From Streptomyces tsukubensis (GTDB lineage Bacteria > Actinomycetota > Actinomycetes > Streptomycetales > Streptomycetaceae), in assembly GCF_003932715.1 (NCBI RefSeq), contig NZ_CP020700.1:3680501-3744500 (forward strand): 64,000 bases of DNA, in the 5' to 3' direction. Positions 25,485 through 33,995 of this stretch are shown here, piece by piece. The notes beneath the pieces are model-generated. The model was not told the origin of the DNA. It searched no databases and was given only the letters and a program-made list of their open reading frames with translations. Both the position numbers and the translations under genes were made by a program. Numbering within the stretch: position 1 is the first letter of the stretch; the number at the start of each line of letters is the position of its first letter.

Positions 25485-26183
25485 GTGCCACTCATCGTGC
25501 TCTGGGACGTCGACCACACCCTCATCGAGAACTCCGGTGTGAGCAAGGAGATCTACGCCGCGGCCTTCGCCGCCGCCACGGGCCTCGACGCTGCCCGGCC
25601 GGCTCGCACGGAGGGAAGAACTGACAGGCTGATCCTCGCCGAGATGTTCCGGGACCATGAGGTGAACGCTCCGGAGTGGGAGACGGTCAACCGAGCGCTC
25701 ACGGCCGCGGGGGCCGCACGCGAAGGCGACCTCAGTCGGCGGGGACGCGTCCTTCCCGGTGCGCGTGAGGCCCTTGTCGCGGTCGCAGCGGAACCCGCCA
25801 TGGTCTCGTCGGTGCTCACCGGGAACATCTACGCCAATGCTCGGGTGAAGCTGAGGGCCTTCGGCCTGGACACACTCGTCGACATGGGCTGCGGGGCCTA
25901 CGGTGCGGACGCGACGGACCGTGCGGCCCTGGTGGACATCGCCCGCCACCGGGCACGTACGGCCTACGGCCTTCCTGCCCACACCCCGGTCGTCCTGATC
26001 GGCGACACCCCACGTGACGTCCGTGCCGCCCTCGATTCCGACGCTCACGTCGTCGCCGTGGCATCCGGTATCCACGGTGCCGACGAACTCCGGGAAGCCG
26101 GAGCCACCGTCGTTCTCCCCGACCTTCTGGACGGGCCGGCGTTGATGCGCCACCTGCGAACGCTGGCGCCCAGCACCGTGTAA
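25485..26183 (+). CDS. HAD-superfamily phosphatase
   Basis: 232 residues, phosphoglycolate-phosphatase-like HAD. Motif I is WDVDHTLIE (nucleophile Asp and general acid Asp present), motif II SSVLTGN, motif III a conserved basic residue in ARVKLRAFGL, motif IV LIGDTPRDVRAA. GTG start. It is separated from the radical SAM start by about 140 bases and may be outside the operon proper, though on the same strand. Confidence 0.92.
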   Translation: MPLIVLWDVDHTLIENSGVSKEIYAAAFAAATGLDAARPARTEGRTDRLILAEMFRDHEVNAPEWETVNRALTAAGAAREGDLSRRGRVLPGAREALVAVAAEPAMVSSVLTGNIYANARVKLRAFGLDTLVDMGCGAYGADATDRAALVDIARHRARTAYGLPAHTPVVLIGDTPRDVRAALDSDAHVVAVASGIHGADELREAGATVVLPDLLDGPALMRHLRTLAPSTV

Positions 26184-26325
26184 ACGTCCCAGGACGTCCT
26201 TTGGAAGTCCCGGGGTGAGGTTCGACGTCCCGTCGACCGACGGCAGTCTCATGCCTGCCGTCGTCGGCGGGTCCCCTCGGACCGCCGACGACGCGCCTTC
26301 CCACCCCTCCGGATGGAGTGAGCGC

Positions 26326-27420
26326 ATGACGGCCTTACTCAGCGGACCGCCCGGCGCGGTCTCCACGCTCGCAGCATGGGAACGCCTTGCGATCCGGTAC
26401 CGCGTCCCCGTCGAGGACGCGTTGCTCATCGCGATCAACCTTCACGGCATCGACGCGCAGCCGCCGCGCCACCGGGCCCGCGTACAGGTGAGGCTGTCGA
26501 GTGCCCCGACGGTTCCGTGGCAACTGATCGTCCCGCTGAACGCCACCGGTTCCCCGTTCCGGCTCGACGAGGGCAGCCTGACGCTCGGTGGTATGCCGAT
26601 CGCCACCGTCGAACGCGTCGACGCGGATGACGCGGTGGGCGGGTACTTCCGGAACGGCGGTGCCGCCGCGACGCTCAACCCGAACGCGCGCAGCCGGTGT
26701 GTGGGCTGCGCCTTCTGCCCCAACACCCTGGAGGCCGCGGCAGACCCGCGGCTCTCCGAGGAGAGAGACCTCCGTGAGCTGTTCTCGGCGCTGCGCGAGC
26801 AACACCCACGACGTGACCTGACGGAACTACGCGAAGTGACTGTGTCGACAGGCTGCTTCGAACGGGAAGCCGCGGCCATCGACCACATCCGTGCGCTGCG
26901 GAAGGTGCTCGGCGATTACGACATCGCAGCCCGGGTCAGCTTCCTGACCTCAGTGCTCCAATCCCAGGAGGCCTTCTACTCACTCGCCGAGGAGGCCGTG
27001 CCCTTCGTCCTGCGTCTGACAGCGGAGTGCTTCACGCGGCGGGATCTTCTGCTGAAGGCCAGCAAGGCCCGCCTGGCCGCCCAGGAGATGCCGGAGGTGC
27101 TCCAACGGGCGCTCAGCACCGGCCACGGCACATCGTTCACCTACATCGTCGGCCTGGACGACCTCGATGCCCTCCGTTCGGGGGTCGGCGCTCTGGCGCC
27201 GTTCGTCACCGAGTTCCCCAACTTCCAGGTCTATCAGGCGCACAACTCCGTCATGACCGGTCTGCGTACGGCTGGAGCGGGTGATCTGGAGTACTACCTT
27301 CGTGCCCGTGAGGTGATCGAAGAGATCACCGGACCGTCCGGGCTCCGGCCGGCGGCGTGGGAGTGCTACCGCCCGCTCTGGTACTTCACCTTCGCCGACG
27401 AAGCCTTGGTCGACCCGTGA
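26326..27420 (+). CDS. Radical SAM protein with a CX2CX2C cluster motif, operon gene 1
   Basis: 364 residues. A ~115-residue N-terminal region of no known family precedes a cluster-binding-like motif, CVGCAFC (Cys 125, 128, 131). Canonical radical SAM enzymes use CX3CX2C. Downstream parts read like a radical SAM barrel: EVTVSTGCFERE, VSFLTSVLQS, FTYIVGLDDLDAL. The ATG at 26326 has GGATGGAG at 8-nt spacing; starts further upstream (26215, 26251) lack a site and add Pro/Ser-rich sequence. Its stop overlaps the next start (TGATG). It would cleave SAM to a 5'-deoxyadenosyl radical if the cluster forms; the substrate is unknown. Confidence 0.85.
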   Translation: MTALLSGPPGAVSTLAAWERLAIRYRVPVEDALLIAINLHGIDAQPPRHRARVQVRLSSAPTVPWQLIVPLNATGSPFRLDEGSLTLGGMPIATVERVDADDAVGGYFRNGGAAATLNPNARSRCVGCAFCPNTLEAAADPRLSEERDLRELFSALREQHPRRDLTELREVTVSTGCFEREAAAIDHIRALRKVLGDYDIAARVSFLTSVLQSQEAFYSLAEEAVPFVLRLTAECFTRRDLLLKASKARLAAQEMPEVLQRALSTGHGTSFTYIVGLDDLDALRSGVGALAPFVTEFPNFQVYQAHNSVMTGLRTAGAGDLEYYLRAREVIEEITGPSGLRPAAWECYRPLWYFTFADEALVDP

Positions 27421-29462
27421 TGCCCGATTCCGCCCTGCTGGCGGACGCACTGTGGAGGGCCATCTGCTACGCCTCCGTGTGCCAGATCCATCTGCGGGAC
27501 AACGTACTGCTTCGCCGACGGTTGACCACCCGGCATGTGAAGGAGCGCCCGAGCGGCCACTGGGGAACGGTCCCCGGCACCGCGTGGGCCCTGTCGCACC
27601 TCGCCCTGGCGACAGGGCGTCCGGACGGTGTGGACCTCGTCCCGCTCCTCGGTGCCGGGCACGCGGGCGTCGTCCAGCTCTCGGCCGCGTGGGTCACCGG
27701 CGAGCTGGGGAGAGTCCGGCCGCGGTTCAGCCCGGACGCCGAGGGCCTTCGGCAGTTGGCCCGCTCCTTCCCCGACGTGGAGGGAATCGGAGCAGAGGTC
27801 CACCCGGCGCTACCCGCCGGAGCTTTTCTCGGCGGCCGGATCGGTGGCTGCCTCGCCTTCGCGCAAGGCGCTGCCCTGGACTCGCCGGGCAGGATCGTGG
27901 TGCCCGTCATCGGCGACGGCGAGTGCGAGACACCCACGACCGCGGCGAGCTGGCCGGCACAGCGGCTCCTTCCGCACGCGCCGGTCCTGCCTCTGGTGCA
28001 CGTGAACGGCTTCCGCATGGCCGCCCGGTCCCTCCTCGGAGCCATGGACGACGACACGCTTCGTTCGTACTTCGGCGGCTTCGGCTGGGAGGCACAGGTC
28101 GTGCACATCACCGGCTCCCTGGCGGACCACACCGCCTTCGGGGCCGCGCTGGGGAATGCGGTGGAGTCAACGCTCGACCGTCGCCCCACGGCCCTTGTGA
28201 TGCGGTGCGTGAAGGGGTGGAGCGGCCCCGCCTCCCTGGCCGGCCGTGGTCTTCTCGGCACCCCCGAGCTGCACAAGACGCCACTGATCAGCCCACGCAC
28301 CGAGCCGGAACACCTGACGCAGCTGGCCCTCTGGTTGGCGTCCTACCGCCCCGCAGACCTCTTCGACGAGAAGGGACGGCCGAAGGGCATGCTCGCCGAA
28401 GCCGTGGCCGAGACCCGATGGGGTTCCCTCCCTTCACCTCTCCCGATGCCGAGATCGACCACGGTGTCCGGCGGCCGTGCCACCACATTCACCGACGCCG
28501 TCGCAGGCGTCGTACGGAAACACGGCGCACACGGCGACTTCCTCCTCGTGAGCCCGGACGAACTGGCATCCAACCGACTCGCCGAGCTCGCGGATGAGCC
28601 CTGGGCCCATGAACTCCTGGCGGAAGAGGTGCTGCTGGAGTGGCTGGCCGGATGGACCGCAAGCGGGCGTCGAGGCGTACTGGTCTCGTACGAGGCTTTC
28701 GCCCCACTGTTCACCAGCGGCCTGGTGGGACACATCAAGCAGCGACGGCTCGTCGGGGCGCAGGGGCGGCCCAGTCTCAATCTGCTTCTCACCTCGTACG
28801 GCTGGCACAACGTCCACACGCACGGGGATCCTTCCCTCGCCACCGCGCTCCTGGCCCTGTGCGCCCCGGCGGTCCGGGTGCTGACACCGGCCGATCCGGC
28901 GAGGGCGGCCACCGTCCTGGACGACGCCTTCGACTCCTTCGACCGCGTCAACCTCGTCGTCGCCGGAAAGCACAGCCGCACCGTTCACCCTGCCGATCCG
29001 ATCGCCGAAGAACACCAGCGCGGTCTGGCCATGTGGGCCCATCTCAGCGACGAGGGCGAGCCGGACCTGACCGTCATCACGGCCGGAGACATTCCGGCCG
29101 CCGTCGCCACCGATGCCGTGGGCCACGTACGGCACCGCCACCGATGCCGCGTACGGGTGGTGAACCTGCTCGACCTCACCGTCCTCGGCGACCCCTCCCT
29201 CTGGCCACGCGGACTGAACGCCCAGGAGATCGACCACTACCTGGGCGCCCATGCCCCGGTTCTCGTCCTCACCCTCGGGCATCCGGCAGCCGTCTGGGGC
29301 CTCCTGGCGGGTCGGCTGCGGCGCCCTGTCGATGTCATCGGGTGGCACGAACCGGCCGGCCCTCTGTCTCAGGAACGTCTGGCCCGGACCCTGGGGATGG
29401 ACCGGGCGGGGGTCGCGCGGGCCGCCGGAGTCCTCCTGGCCGCGCGCGAGGTGGTCCGATGA
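27420..29462 (+). CDS. Divergent phosphoketolase-like ThDP enzyme, operon gene 2
   Basis: 680 residues, against ~800 for true phosphoketolases, but colinear with them. Matches are PSGHWGTVPG (His 47), GAGHAG (His 81; usual GxGHGG), a ThDP/Mg2+ motif GDGECETPTTAASW (165-178) with Asn 196 in HVNGF, VSPDELASNRL (usual GPDExxSNRL), SYEAF, and SLNLLLTSYGW then THGDPS (usual FSHQDPG). The EGGELGY loop is replaced by LGGRIGG. Phosphoketolases split xylulose-5-P or fructose-6-P with phosphate; the altered loops suggest a different substrate or acceptor. The start overlaps gene 1 by one base and the stop overlaps gene 3 by four. Confidence 0.85.
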   Translation: MPDSALLADALWRAICYASVCQIHLRDNVLLRRRLTTRHVKERPSGHWGTVPGTAWALSHLALATGRPDGVDLVPLLGAGHAGVVQLSAAWVTGELGRVRPRFSPDAEGLRQLARSFPDVEGIGAEVHPALPAGAFLGGRIGGCLAFAQGAALDSPGRIVVPVIGDGECETPTTAASWPAQRLLPHAPVLPLVHVNGFRMAARSLLGAMDDDTLRSYFGGFGWEAQVVHITGSLADHTAFGAALGNAVESTLDRRPTALVMRCVKGWSGPASLAGRGLLGTPELHKTPLISPRTEPEHLTQLALWLASYRPADLFDEKGRPKGMLAEAVAETRWGSLPSPLPMPRSTTVSGGRATTFTDAVAGVVRKHGAHGDFLLVSPDELASNRLAELADEPWAHELLAEEVLLEWLAGWTASGRRGVLVSYEAFAPLFTSGLVGHIKQRRLVGAQGRPSLNLLLTSYGWHNVHTHGDPSLATALLALCAPAVRVLTPADPARAATVLDDAFDSFDRVNLVVAGKHSRTVHPADPIAEEHQRGLAMWAHLSDEGEPDLTVITAGDIPAAVATDAVGHVRHRHRCRVRVVNLLDLTVLGDPSLWPRGLNAQEIDHYLGAHAPVLVLTLGHPAAVWGLLAGRLRRPVDVIGWHEPAGPLSQERLARTLGMDRAGVARAAGVLLAAREVVR

Positions 29463-30529
29463 GCCCGTGGACCGTCGAGAGCATGGACGTCGTCGAAGCG
29501 GAGCAGCCCGTCCACCCCGGTGACGACGCGCACTTCGTGGTCGTACGAGGCTCAGGGCAGGCCGGCTGCTACGGCCCGGTCGGCGAGCGGATCGCTCGCT
29601 TCGCGGAGAGCTCCCTGTCGGCTGCGGTGATGGGGGCATGCGTCACGGACCACTGCGGGATGCTGGACCGACTGCGCGCTGCAGCCCGGACGACACCGTC
29701 GGACATCGCCTCGTGGGCCGTCGGCACGGTCGACTGCTCAGTCTGGGACCTCCACGGCCGGCTGGCCTCCCGTTCCGTCGCCGGCCTGCTGACGACGGAG
29801 AGGCCGCGTTCGACCGTGCCGGCCTACGCGTCGTGGCTCTCCCGGGACCTCGTCCGTGTCCACGACCTCGGCGAGTTGCGCGATGTCGCCGCGGACGGCT
29901 GGAGCTTCACCAAGTGGGGGCTTCGCCGTGATCCAGCCGAATCACCCGCGACGGCCGCCGCGCGAATGGCCCAGGCAGTGAAGCGCTGCTCTCAGGCCAT
30001 CGGTCGCCCGGTGGCAGTCGATGCGGTCGGCACCTGGACCCCGCGGGTGGCCATGCTGTTCGCGCAGACCTGCGATCCGTCCTGCCTGCTATGGCTGGAG
30101 GACCCGCTGCCCCAGCACGACCTGGACATGTACGAGCTCTTGTCCGCGACATGGATGCCCTTGGCGGTCGGAGAGCGAGCGCACTGTGACGAGGACCCCG
30201 GCGGACTCGTCCACTACGTCAGACCGAGCGCGCTGACGTTGGACGTCGTGGGCTGCGGCGGTCTGACCCGTGCGACGCAGATTCTGCCCATCGCCCGCCG
30301 GCAGAACATCCCGCTCTACCCGCACGGGCGCTCGTTCCTGCCCGGCCTCCACCTTTCAGCCGCTTTCCCCGACGCCGTACCCGCTGTCGAGTACCGACTC
30401 CAATGGGAACCAGGTCGCCGGCGGCTCTATGACGAACCCCTCCGGCCCGAGGGCGGGCACATCGAACTGCCGGACTCCCCCGGTCTCGGCACTACCCCCA
30501 GGAGGGCATCATGCCCGGCACCGCCGTGA
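29459..30529 (+). CDS. Enolase-superfamily enzyme, mandelate racemase-like, operon gene 3
   Basis: 356 residues. The metal ligands of this superfamily are all visible: Asp 188 (VDAVG), Glu 214 (LEDPLP), Glu 239 (VGERA). The general base Lys lies in SFTKWG (Lys 152). Asp 262 and His 289 (YPHGRS) stand 27 apart, as Asp270/His297 do in mandelate racemase. It therefore looks catalytically complete and would abstract a proton alpha to a carboxylate, giving an epimerisation or a sugar-acid dehydration. The ATGA start overlaps gene 2, and its 3' end overlaps gene 4 by 19 bases. Confidence 0.88.
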   Translation: MSPWTVESMDVVEAEQPVHPGDDAHFVVVRGSGQAGCYGPVGERIARFAESSLSAAVMGACVTDHCGMLDRLRAAARTTPSDIASWAVGTVDCSVWDLHGRLASRSVAGLLTTERPRSTVPAYASWLSRDLVRVHDLGELRDVAADGWSFTKWGLRRDPAESPATAAARMAQAVKRCSQAIGRPVAVDAVGTWTPRVAMLFAQTCDPSCLLWLEDPLPQHDLDMYELLSATWMPLAVGERAHCDEDPGGLVHYVRPSALTLDVVGCGGLTRATQILPIARRQNIPLYPHGRSFLPGLHLSAAFPDAVPAVEYRLQWEPGRRRLYDEPLRPEGGHIELPDSPGLGTTPRRASCPAPP

Positions 30530-30957
30530 CCATCCGTGTCGATGGCGTGGTCAGCCCAGGCGTGGACGGACCACTGCTGGTCCTGTCCGAACGGCTCGAC
30601 GGTCACGACACCTTCCTGACCGGAGCTCTGAACATCGGTGGGACCGCCTTCCCTGTCCGCATCCTGACCTTGGACGACGTCACCGTGCTGCGTCCAGTGG
30701 AGGACCTGCCCGCACTGGCTGAAGGCACACGGTGGCAGGGAACGCTCCACCTACCGCACGGGACGCGCCCACGCAGCGCCCCACCGGACCTCCGCGAGGC
30801 GGCCGCACGGAAGGGACGGTTCCTCGACGGGCTCGACGACGCCGAATTGCGTTACGTCCTGACCTTCCTCTCCGAGGCCACGACGGCCGCCATCCGGCAG
30901 GCCCGCATCCAGGCCGTCGTCTCCGCCCTTCCAGCAGCCGTGGGAAGTGCCCTATGA
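30511..30957 (+). CDS. Unknown protein, operon gene 4
   Basis: 148 residues and not recognised. The first ~75 residues look beta-rich (VTIRVDGVVS, FPVRILTL, GTLHLPHG). The last ~60 are helical, with FLDGLDDAELRYVLTFLSEA then TTAAIRQARIQ. No Cys and no signal or membrane segment. AGGAGG precedes the ATG, and the frame overlaps its neighbours at both ends, which with the ribosome site supports a real gene. A small binding or partner protein for another operon enzyme is possible. Confidence 0.82.
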   Translation: MPGTAVTIRVDGVVSPGVDGPLLVLSERLDGHDTFLTGALNIGGTAFPVRILTLDDVTVLRPVEDLPALAEGTRWQGTLHLPHGTRPRSAPPDLREAAARKGRFLDGLDDAELRYVLTFLSEATTAAIRQARIQAVVSALPAAVGSAL

Positions 30958-31622
30958 CCCCACCACAGCTCACGCTCCTGGTCACCGTCGATGTCGGCGG
31001 AACCTTGGGAACCGCCGAGGGGCCCGGACTGGCCATGAGGCTTGCCAAGGCGTCCCCGCTGCCGGGGGCTCGTGCCCGCGAGATCATGCGGTCCACCCTC
31101 CACACCTACCCCTCCCTCACGGAGTCCGTGGTCACGGAGGTGTGCCAAGCGCTCCAGGTCTCGCCGGAAGACTTCCCCCGTGACCTCCGCCCGGCGTCGT
31201 TCGTCCTCTTCCCGGGCACGGTCGAAGCGCTGGAGAGGATCAGTGGCGTAGCGATGGTGGTGACCCTGTCGAACGTCACGTGCGTCGACGCGGACACCGA
31301 CGGTCTTCGAGCCCTCCTCTCGCCGTGGATCAGCGACTTCTTCCCCTCGTGCCGCATCGCGCACAGCAAGCCCGACCCACGTGCTTTCCACGCCGTGGCC
31401 GAGTACTTCGACACCGCGCCTGAAGTCCTGGTCCATGTCGGTGACGACTGGAACTGCGACATCGTGGGTGCTGTCGAAGCCGGGGCCAAGGCCGTGTGGA
31501 TCTCGCGGGGGCGGAAAATCCCGGACGAGTCCCTGGTCGTTGACCACGGCGTGCATGTCGCCCACGACCTGGCGGCAGCCGCCGTACACATCCAGTACCT
31601 CGCAGCACGGAGCGATACATGA
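30954..31622 (+). CDS. HAD-superfamily hydrolase with DxG motif I, operon gene 5
   Basis: 222 residues. Motif I reads TVDVGGTL: the nucleophile Asp 13 is present, but the +2 residue, usually Asp and the general acid, is Gly 15. Motif II TLSNVT, motif III HSKPDPRAF, and motif IV VGDDWNCDIVGA are intact. Loss of the second Asp is known in HAD members that are not phosphatases (phosphonatase, dehalogenase types) and in weak ones. It starts by ATGA overlap with gene 4 and ends overlapping gene 6. Confidence 0.9.
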   Translation: MTPPQLTLLVTVDVGGTLGTAEGPGLAMRLAKASPLPGARAREIMRSTLHTYPSLTESVVTEVCQALQVSPEDFPRDLRPASFVLFPGTVEALERISGVAMVVTLSNVTCVDADTDGLRALLSPWISDFFPSCRIAHSKPDPRAFHAVAEYFDTAPEVLVHVGDDWNCDIVGAVEAGAKAVWISRGRKIPDESLVVDHGVHVAHDLAAAAVHIQYLAARSDT

Positions 31623-32413
31623 ACCTCTTCGCCGGAACGTCCACGTACTACCGTCAGTTCCGTCCCGGCGTTCCCCGGGAAGTCGCCGACATCCTTGACC
31701 GAGCGGCCCCCACGCGTCCCGGTGGGCATCGGCGGCTCTTGGACATCGGCACAGGGACCGGGCTGGTGGTCGAAGCACTGCTGGGCAGGTTCGACGACAT
31801 CATCGCCGCCGACAACGACGCCGAGATGCTCGCCACTGCCGAGTCGGTGCTTCGTCCGAAGCTTCCCGGGGACTCCCGGCTGATGCTCGTGGAGAGTGCC
31901 GCCGAGGATTTCGTGCCCCCGGCCGGCTGGACGGCCGACCTGGTCACGATCTGCCGCGCGTTCCACTGGCTGGACCAGGCCACCGTCCTGTGCCTGCTGG
32001 ACAGTCAGGTTGCCCCTGACGGTGTCGTCGCCGTCTTCGGCGACAACAGCTTCTGGGCCGCGGGCAGCCCCTGGAAGGATGCTGTACGCGACGTCATCAA
32101 GTCATTCCTCGGCGAAGAACGCCGCGCGGGCACCGGCACCTTCCAGCACCACGACCGTCCTTACAGCGAGATCATGGAAGAGTCCCCCTTCGACCAGGTC
32201 GAGGAGGTCCGTGTGCCCGTCCACCGCACATGGACCGAGGAGGGCATCCTGGGCTATCTGTACTCGACCTCCTTCGCGGCCCCACACCTCTTCGGAGACC
32301 GGCTCAAGGAGTTCGAGTCCACGGTGCGGACCAGGCTCGCCGACTTCGGCGACGATGCCTTCCCCGAGGACAACGAGTTCCTGATCCGTATCGGGCGGCG
32401 GAGCAGGACATGA
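31619..32413 (+). CDS. SAM-dependent methyltransferase, operon gene 6
   Basis: 264 residues, class I fold. Motif I is RRLLDIGTGTGLVVEAL, the acidic loop IIAADND, and AFHWLDQ is the post-II motif common to small-molecule methyltransferases of this type. ATGA overlap on both sides. The target could be an O, N or C atom of the operon product. Confidence 0.92.
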   Translation: MNLFAGTSTYYRQFRPGVPREVADILDRAAPTRPGGHRRLLDIGTGTGLVVEALLGRFDDIIAADNDAEMLATAESVLRPKLPGDSRLMLVESAAEDFVPPAGWTADLVTICRAFHWLDQATVLCLLDSQVAPDGVVAVFGDNSFWAAGSPWKDAVRDVIKSFLGEERRAGTGTFQHHDRPYSEIMEESPFDQVEEVRVPVHRTWTEEGILGYLYSTSFAAPHLFGDRLKEFESTVRTRLADFGDDAFPEDNEFLIRIGRRSRT

Positions 32414-33240
32414 TGAGCGACAGCTCCTGGCGTTCGTACGGAAAGCTGACAGCGCCTCGGGTCACGGCCGAACTGAACGAACGATCCGTCCTCTGCCTAC
32501 CGGTGGGCTCACTCGAACAGCACGGCCCCCATCTGCCGCTCGACACCGACACCGTCATCGCCGAGGGCCTTACGCTGCGCCTGGCGGCACACGTCGCGAA
32601 CCGGCACGACCTCTGGGTCGCGCCACCCATCCCGTACGGCCTCTCCCCGGAGCACGCCTGGGCACCCGGCACCGTAACCCTGGGACTCGCCCAGTACGCC
32701 GGCCTGATCACCACGCTCTTGGAGGAGTACCTCCGAGCCACCCCCGTTCGCACGGTGATCATCGTCAACGGGCACGGCGGCAACAGGGGGGTTCTAGAGG
32801 GTCTGGTGCACCAGTTCAGGCACATCCACGGTGTCGCCGTCTGCGCATGGCACCCCAGCTCCCTCGGCCGGGGCACGGTCGGCAACGCCCTGCCGGAAGT
32901 CCACGCGGGCATCCACGAGACGTCGCTGATGCTCGCCCTGGCCCCGGACCACGTACGAATGGACCTCCTTCCCGCCGAAGCGCCCCCGGTCCGCCACCAG
33001 CGGGAGACGATCCGACGTCTCGTCCTCGACCGGGGGGCCACGTGGCCGTGGACATCGGACGACCCGACGCTGGCCACGCACGGGGTCATCGGCGGTGACC
33101 CGCGCCAGGCCGGTCCGGAACTCGGTGAGGGACTCATCGCCGCGGCGCTGAACACCGGCACGGCTGTCCTCGACCGGCTGGCATACCCCGGCCCGGCCGA
33201 ACCGATCACCTCACGGAGGACTCATGCCCCTCACGGTTGA
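32410..33240 (+). CDS. Creatininase-family amidohydrolase, operon gene 7
   Basis: 276 residues. The zinc-site motifs of the family are present: PVGSLEQHGPHLPLDTDT (Glu 36, His 38, Asp 45), IVNGHGGNRG and EVHAGIHETSLMLAL. Known members open cyclic amides (creatininase), deformylate FAPy, or trim the mycofactocin precursor (MftE). No mycofactocin MftA/B/C is seen. An amide or formamide hydrolysis step in the pathway is the plain reading. ATG at 32410 overlaps the preceding stop; its 3' end overlaps gene 8 by 17 bases. Confidence 0.93.
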   Translation: MMSDSSWRSYGKLTAPRVTAELNERSVLCLPVGSLEQHGPHLPLDTDTVIAEGLTLRLAAHVANRHDLWVAPPIPYGLSPEHAWAPGTVTLGLAQYAGLITTLLEEYLRATPVRTVIIVNGHGGNRGVLEGLVHQFRHIHGVAVCAWHPSSLGRGTVGNALPEVHAGIHETSLMLALAPDHVRMDLLPAEAPPVRHQRETIRRLVLDRGATWPWTSDDPTLATHGVIGGDPRQAGPELGEGLIAAALNTGTAVLDRLAYPGPAEPITSRRTHAPHG

Positions 33241-33991
33241 GGAAAAGGCCACGTTCAAACGGGATGGAGTACTCATCTGCCGAGGACTGGTCGCCCCATA
33301 CCTGACCAGGCGCGCCATACCCCTTATCGACACCTGGTACCGCCACCGTCTGGCCCCGGGCAACATCTCGGCGTACTCACAACGCACCTTCGCCCCGGAG
33401 CTGGGAACCCACCGCGACATCCTCGCCCTCTACGCGGAATCCGAGGCTGCGGTCATCGCCTCCGACCTGCTCGGCGAATCCGCTCCCGTCACCACCGCCC
33501 AGATACAGATCCGCGTACCCGAATCCGAACATCCCGGTGTGCAGCCCGAGAAGCCGATGCACGTCGACGGCGTCTCCTGCCCCCACCTCGATCCACAGGA
33601 ACTGCGCACCTTCTCCCTGCTCGTCGGCGTGATCCTGTCCGAGATCAACGACCCCCGAGACGGCGCATTGCGATATCTGCCCGGTGGGCACCGCACGATG
33701 GCCGAGTGGTTTCGTGACCAGTGGTCGCTCGGGATCACGGAACAGGTCCCACCGAAGGTGGACCGCGGGCACGGGGTCCCCTTTCTCGGTGCGCCCGGAG
33801 ACGTACTCCTGATGCACCACCTGGTCCCCCACGCCGTCGGGCTGAACCTCGCGCCGTACCCGAGGGTGACGGCGTACTTCCGGATTTCTCATCCGGAGCA
33901 CCGTAGTCGTCGGCTCGATGCCCTACGCGATCCGTGGCTCGACTACCCGGGCCTCGCGTTCGCCCCGCCCACCCCGGACTCCAAGGAGTAG
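33224..33991 (+). CDS. Fe(II)/2-oxoglutarate oxygenase, PhyH (phytanoyl-CoA dioxygenase) family, operon gene 8
   Basis: 255 residues. Facial triad visible as His 113 and Asp 115 (KPMHVDGV) with distal His 203 (VPHAVGLN), and Arg 214, 11 residues later, to hold 2-oxoglutarate. Many PhyH members hydroxylate or halogenate natural products. Asp 115 is intact, so hydroxylation or desaturation is expected rather than halogenation. A GGAGG site precedes the ATG. Confidence 0.92.
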   Translation: MPLTVEEKATFKRDGVLICRGLVAPYLTRRAIPLIDTWYRHRLAPGNISAYSQRTFAPELGTHRDILALYAESEAAVIASDLLGESAPVTTAQIQIRVPESEHPGVQPEKPMHVDGVSCPHLDPQELRTFSLLVGVILSEINDPRDGALRYLPGGHRTMAEWFRDQWSLGITEQVPPKVDRGHGVPFLGAPGDVLLMHHLVPHAVGLNLAPYPRVTAYFRISHPEHRSRRLDALRDPWLDYPGLAFAPPTPDSKE

Positions 33992-33995
33992 CCGC

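Noticed and set aside
26215..26325. Longer N-terminus for the radical SAM gene
   Set aside because: Starts at 26215 and 26251 lack ribosome sites and add Pro/Ser-rich sequence; 26326 has a good site.
32410..33240. Mycofactocin MftE
   Set aside because: The creatininase family fits, but no mycofactocin precursor, MftB/C/D or F is present.
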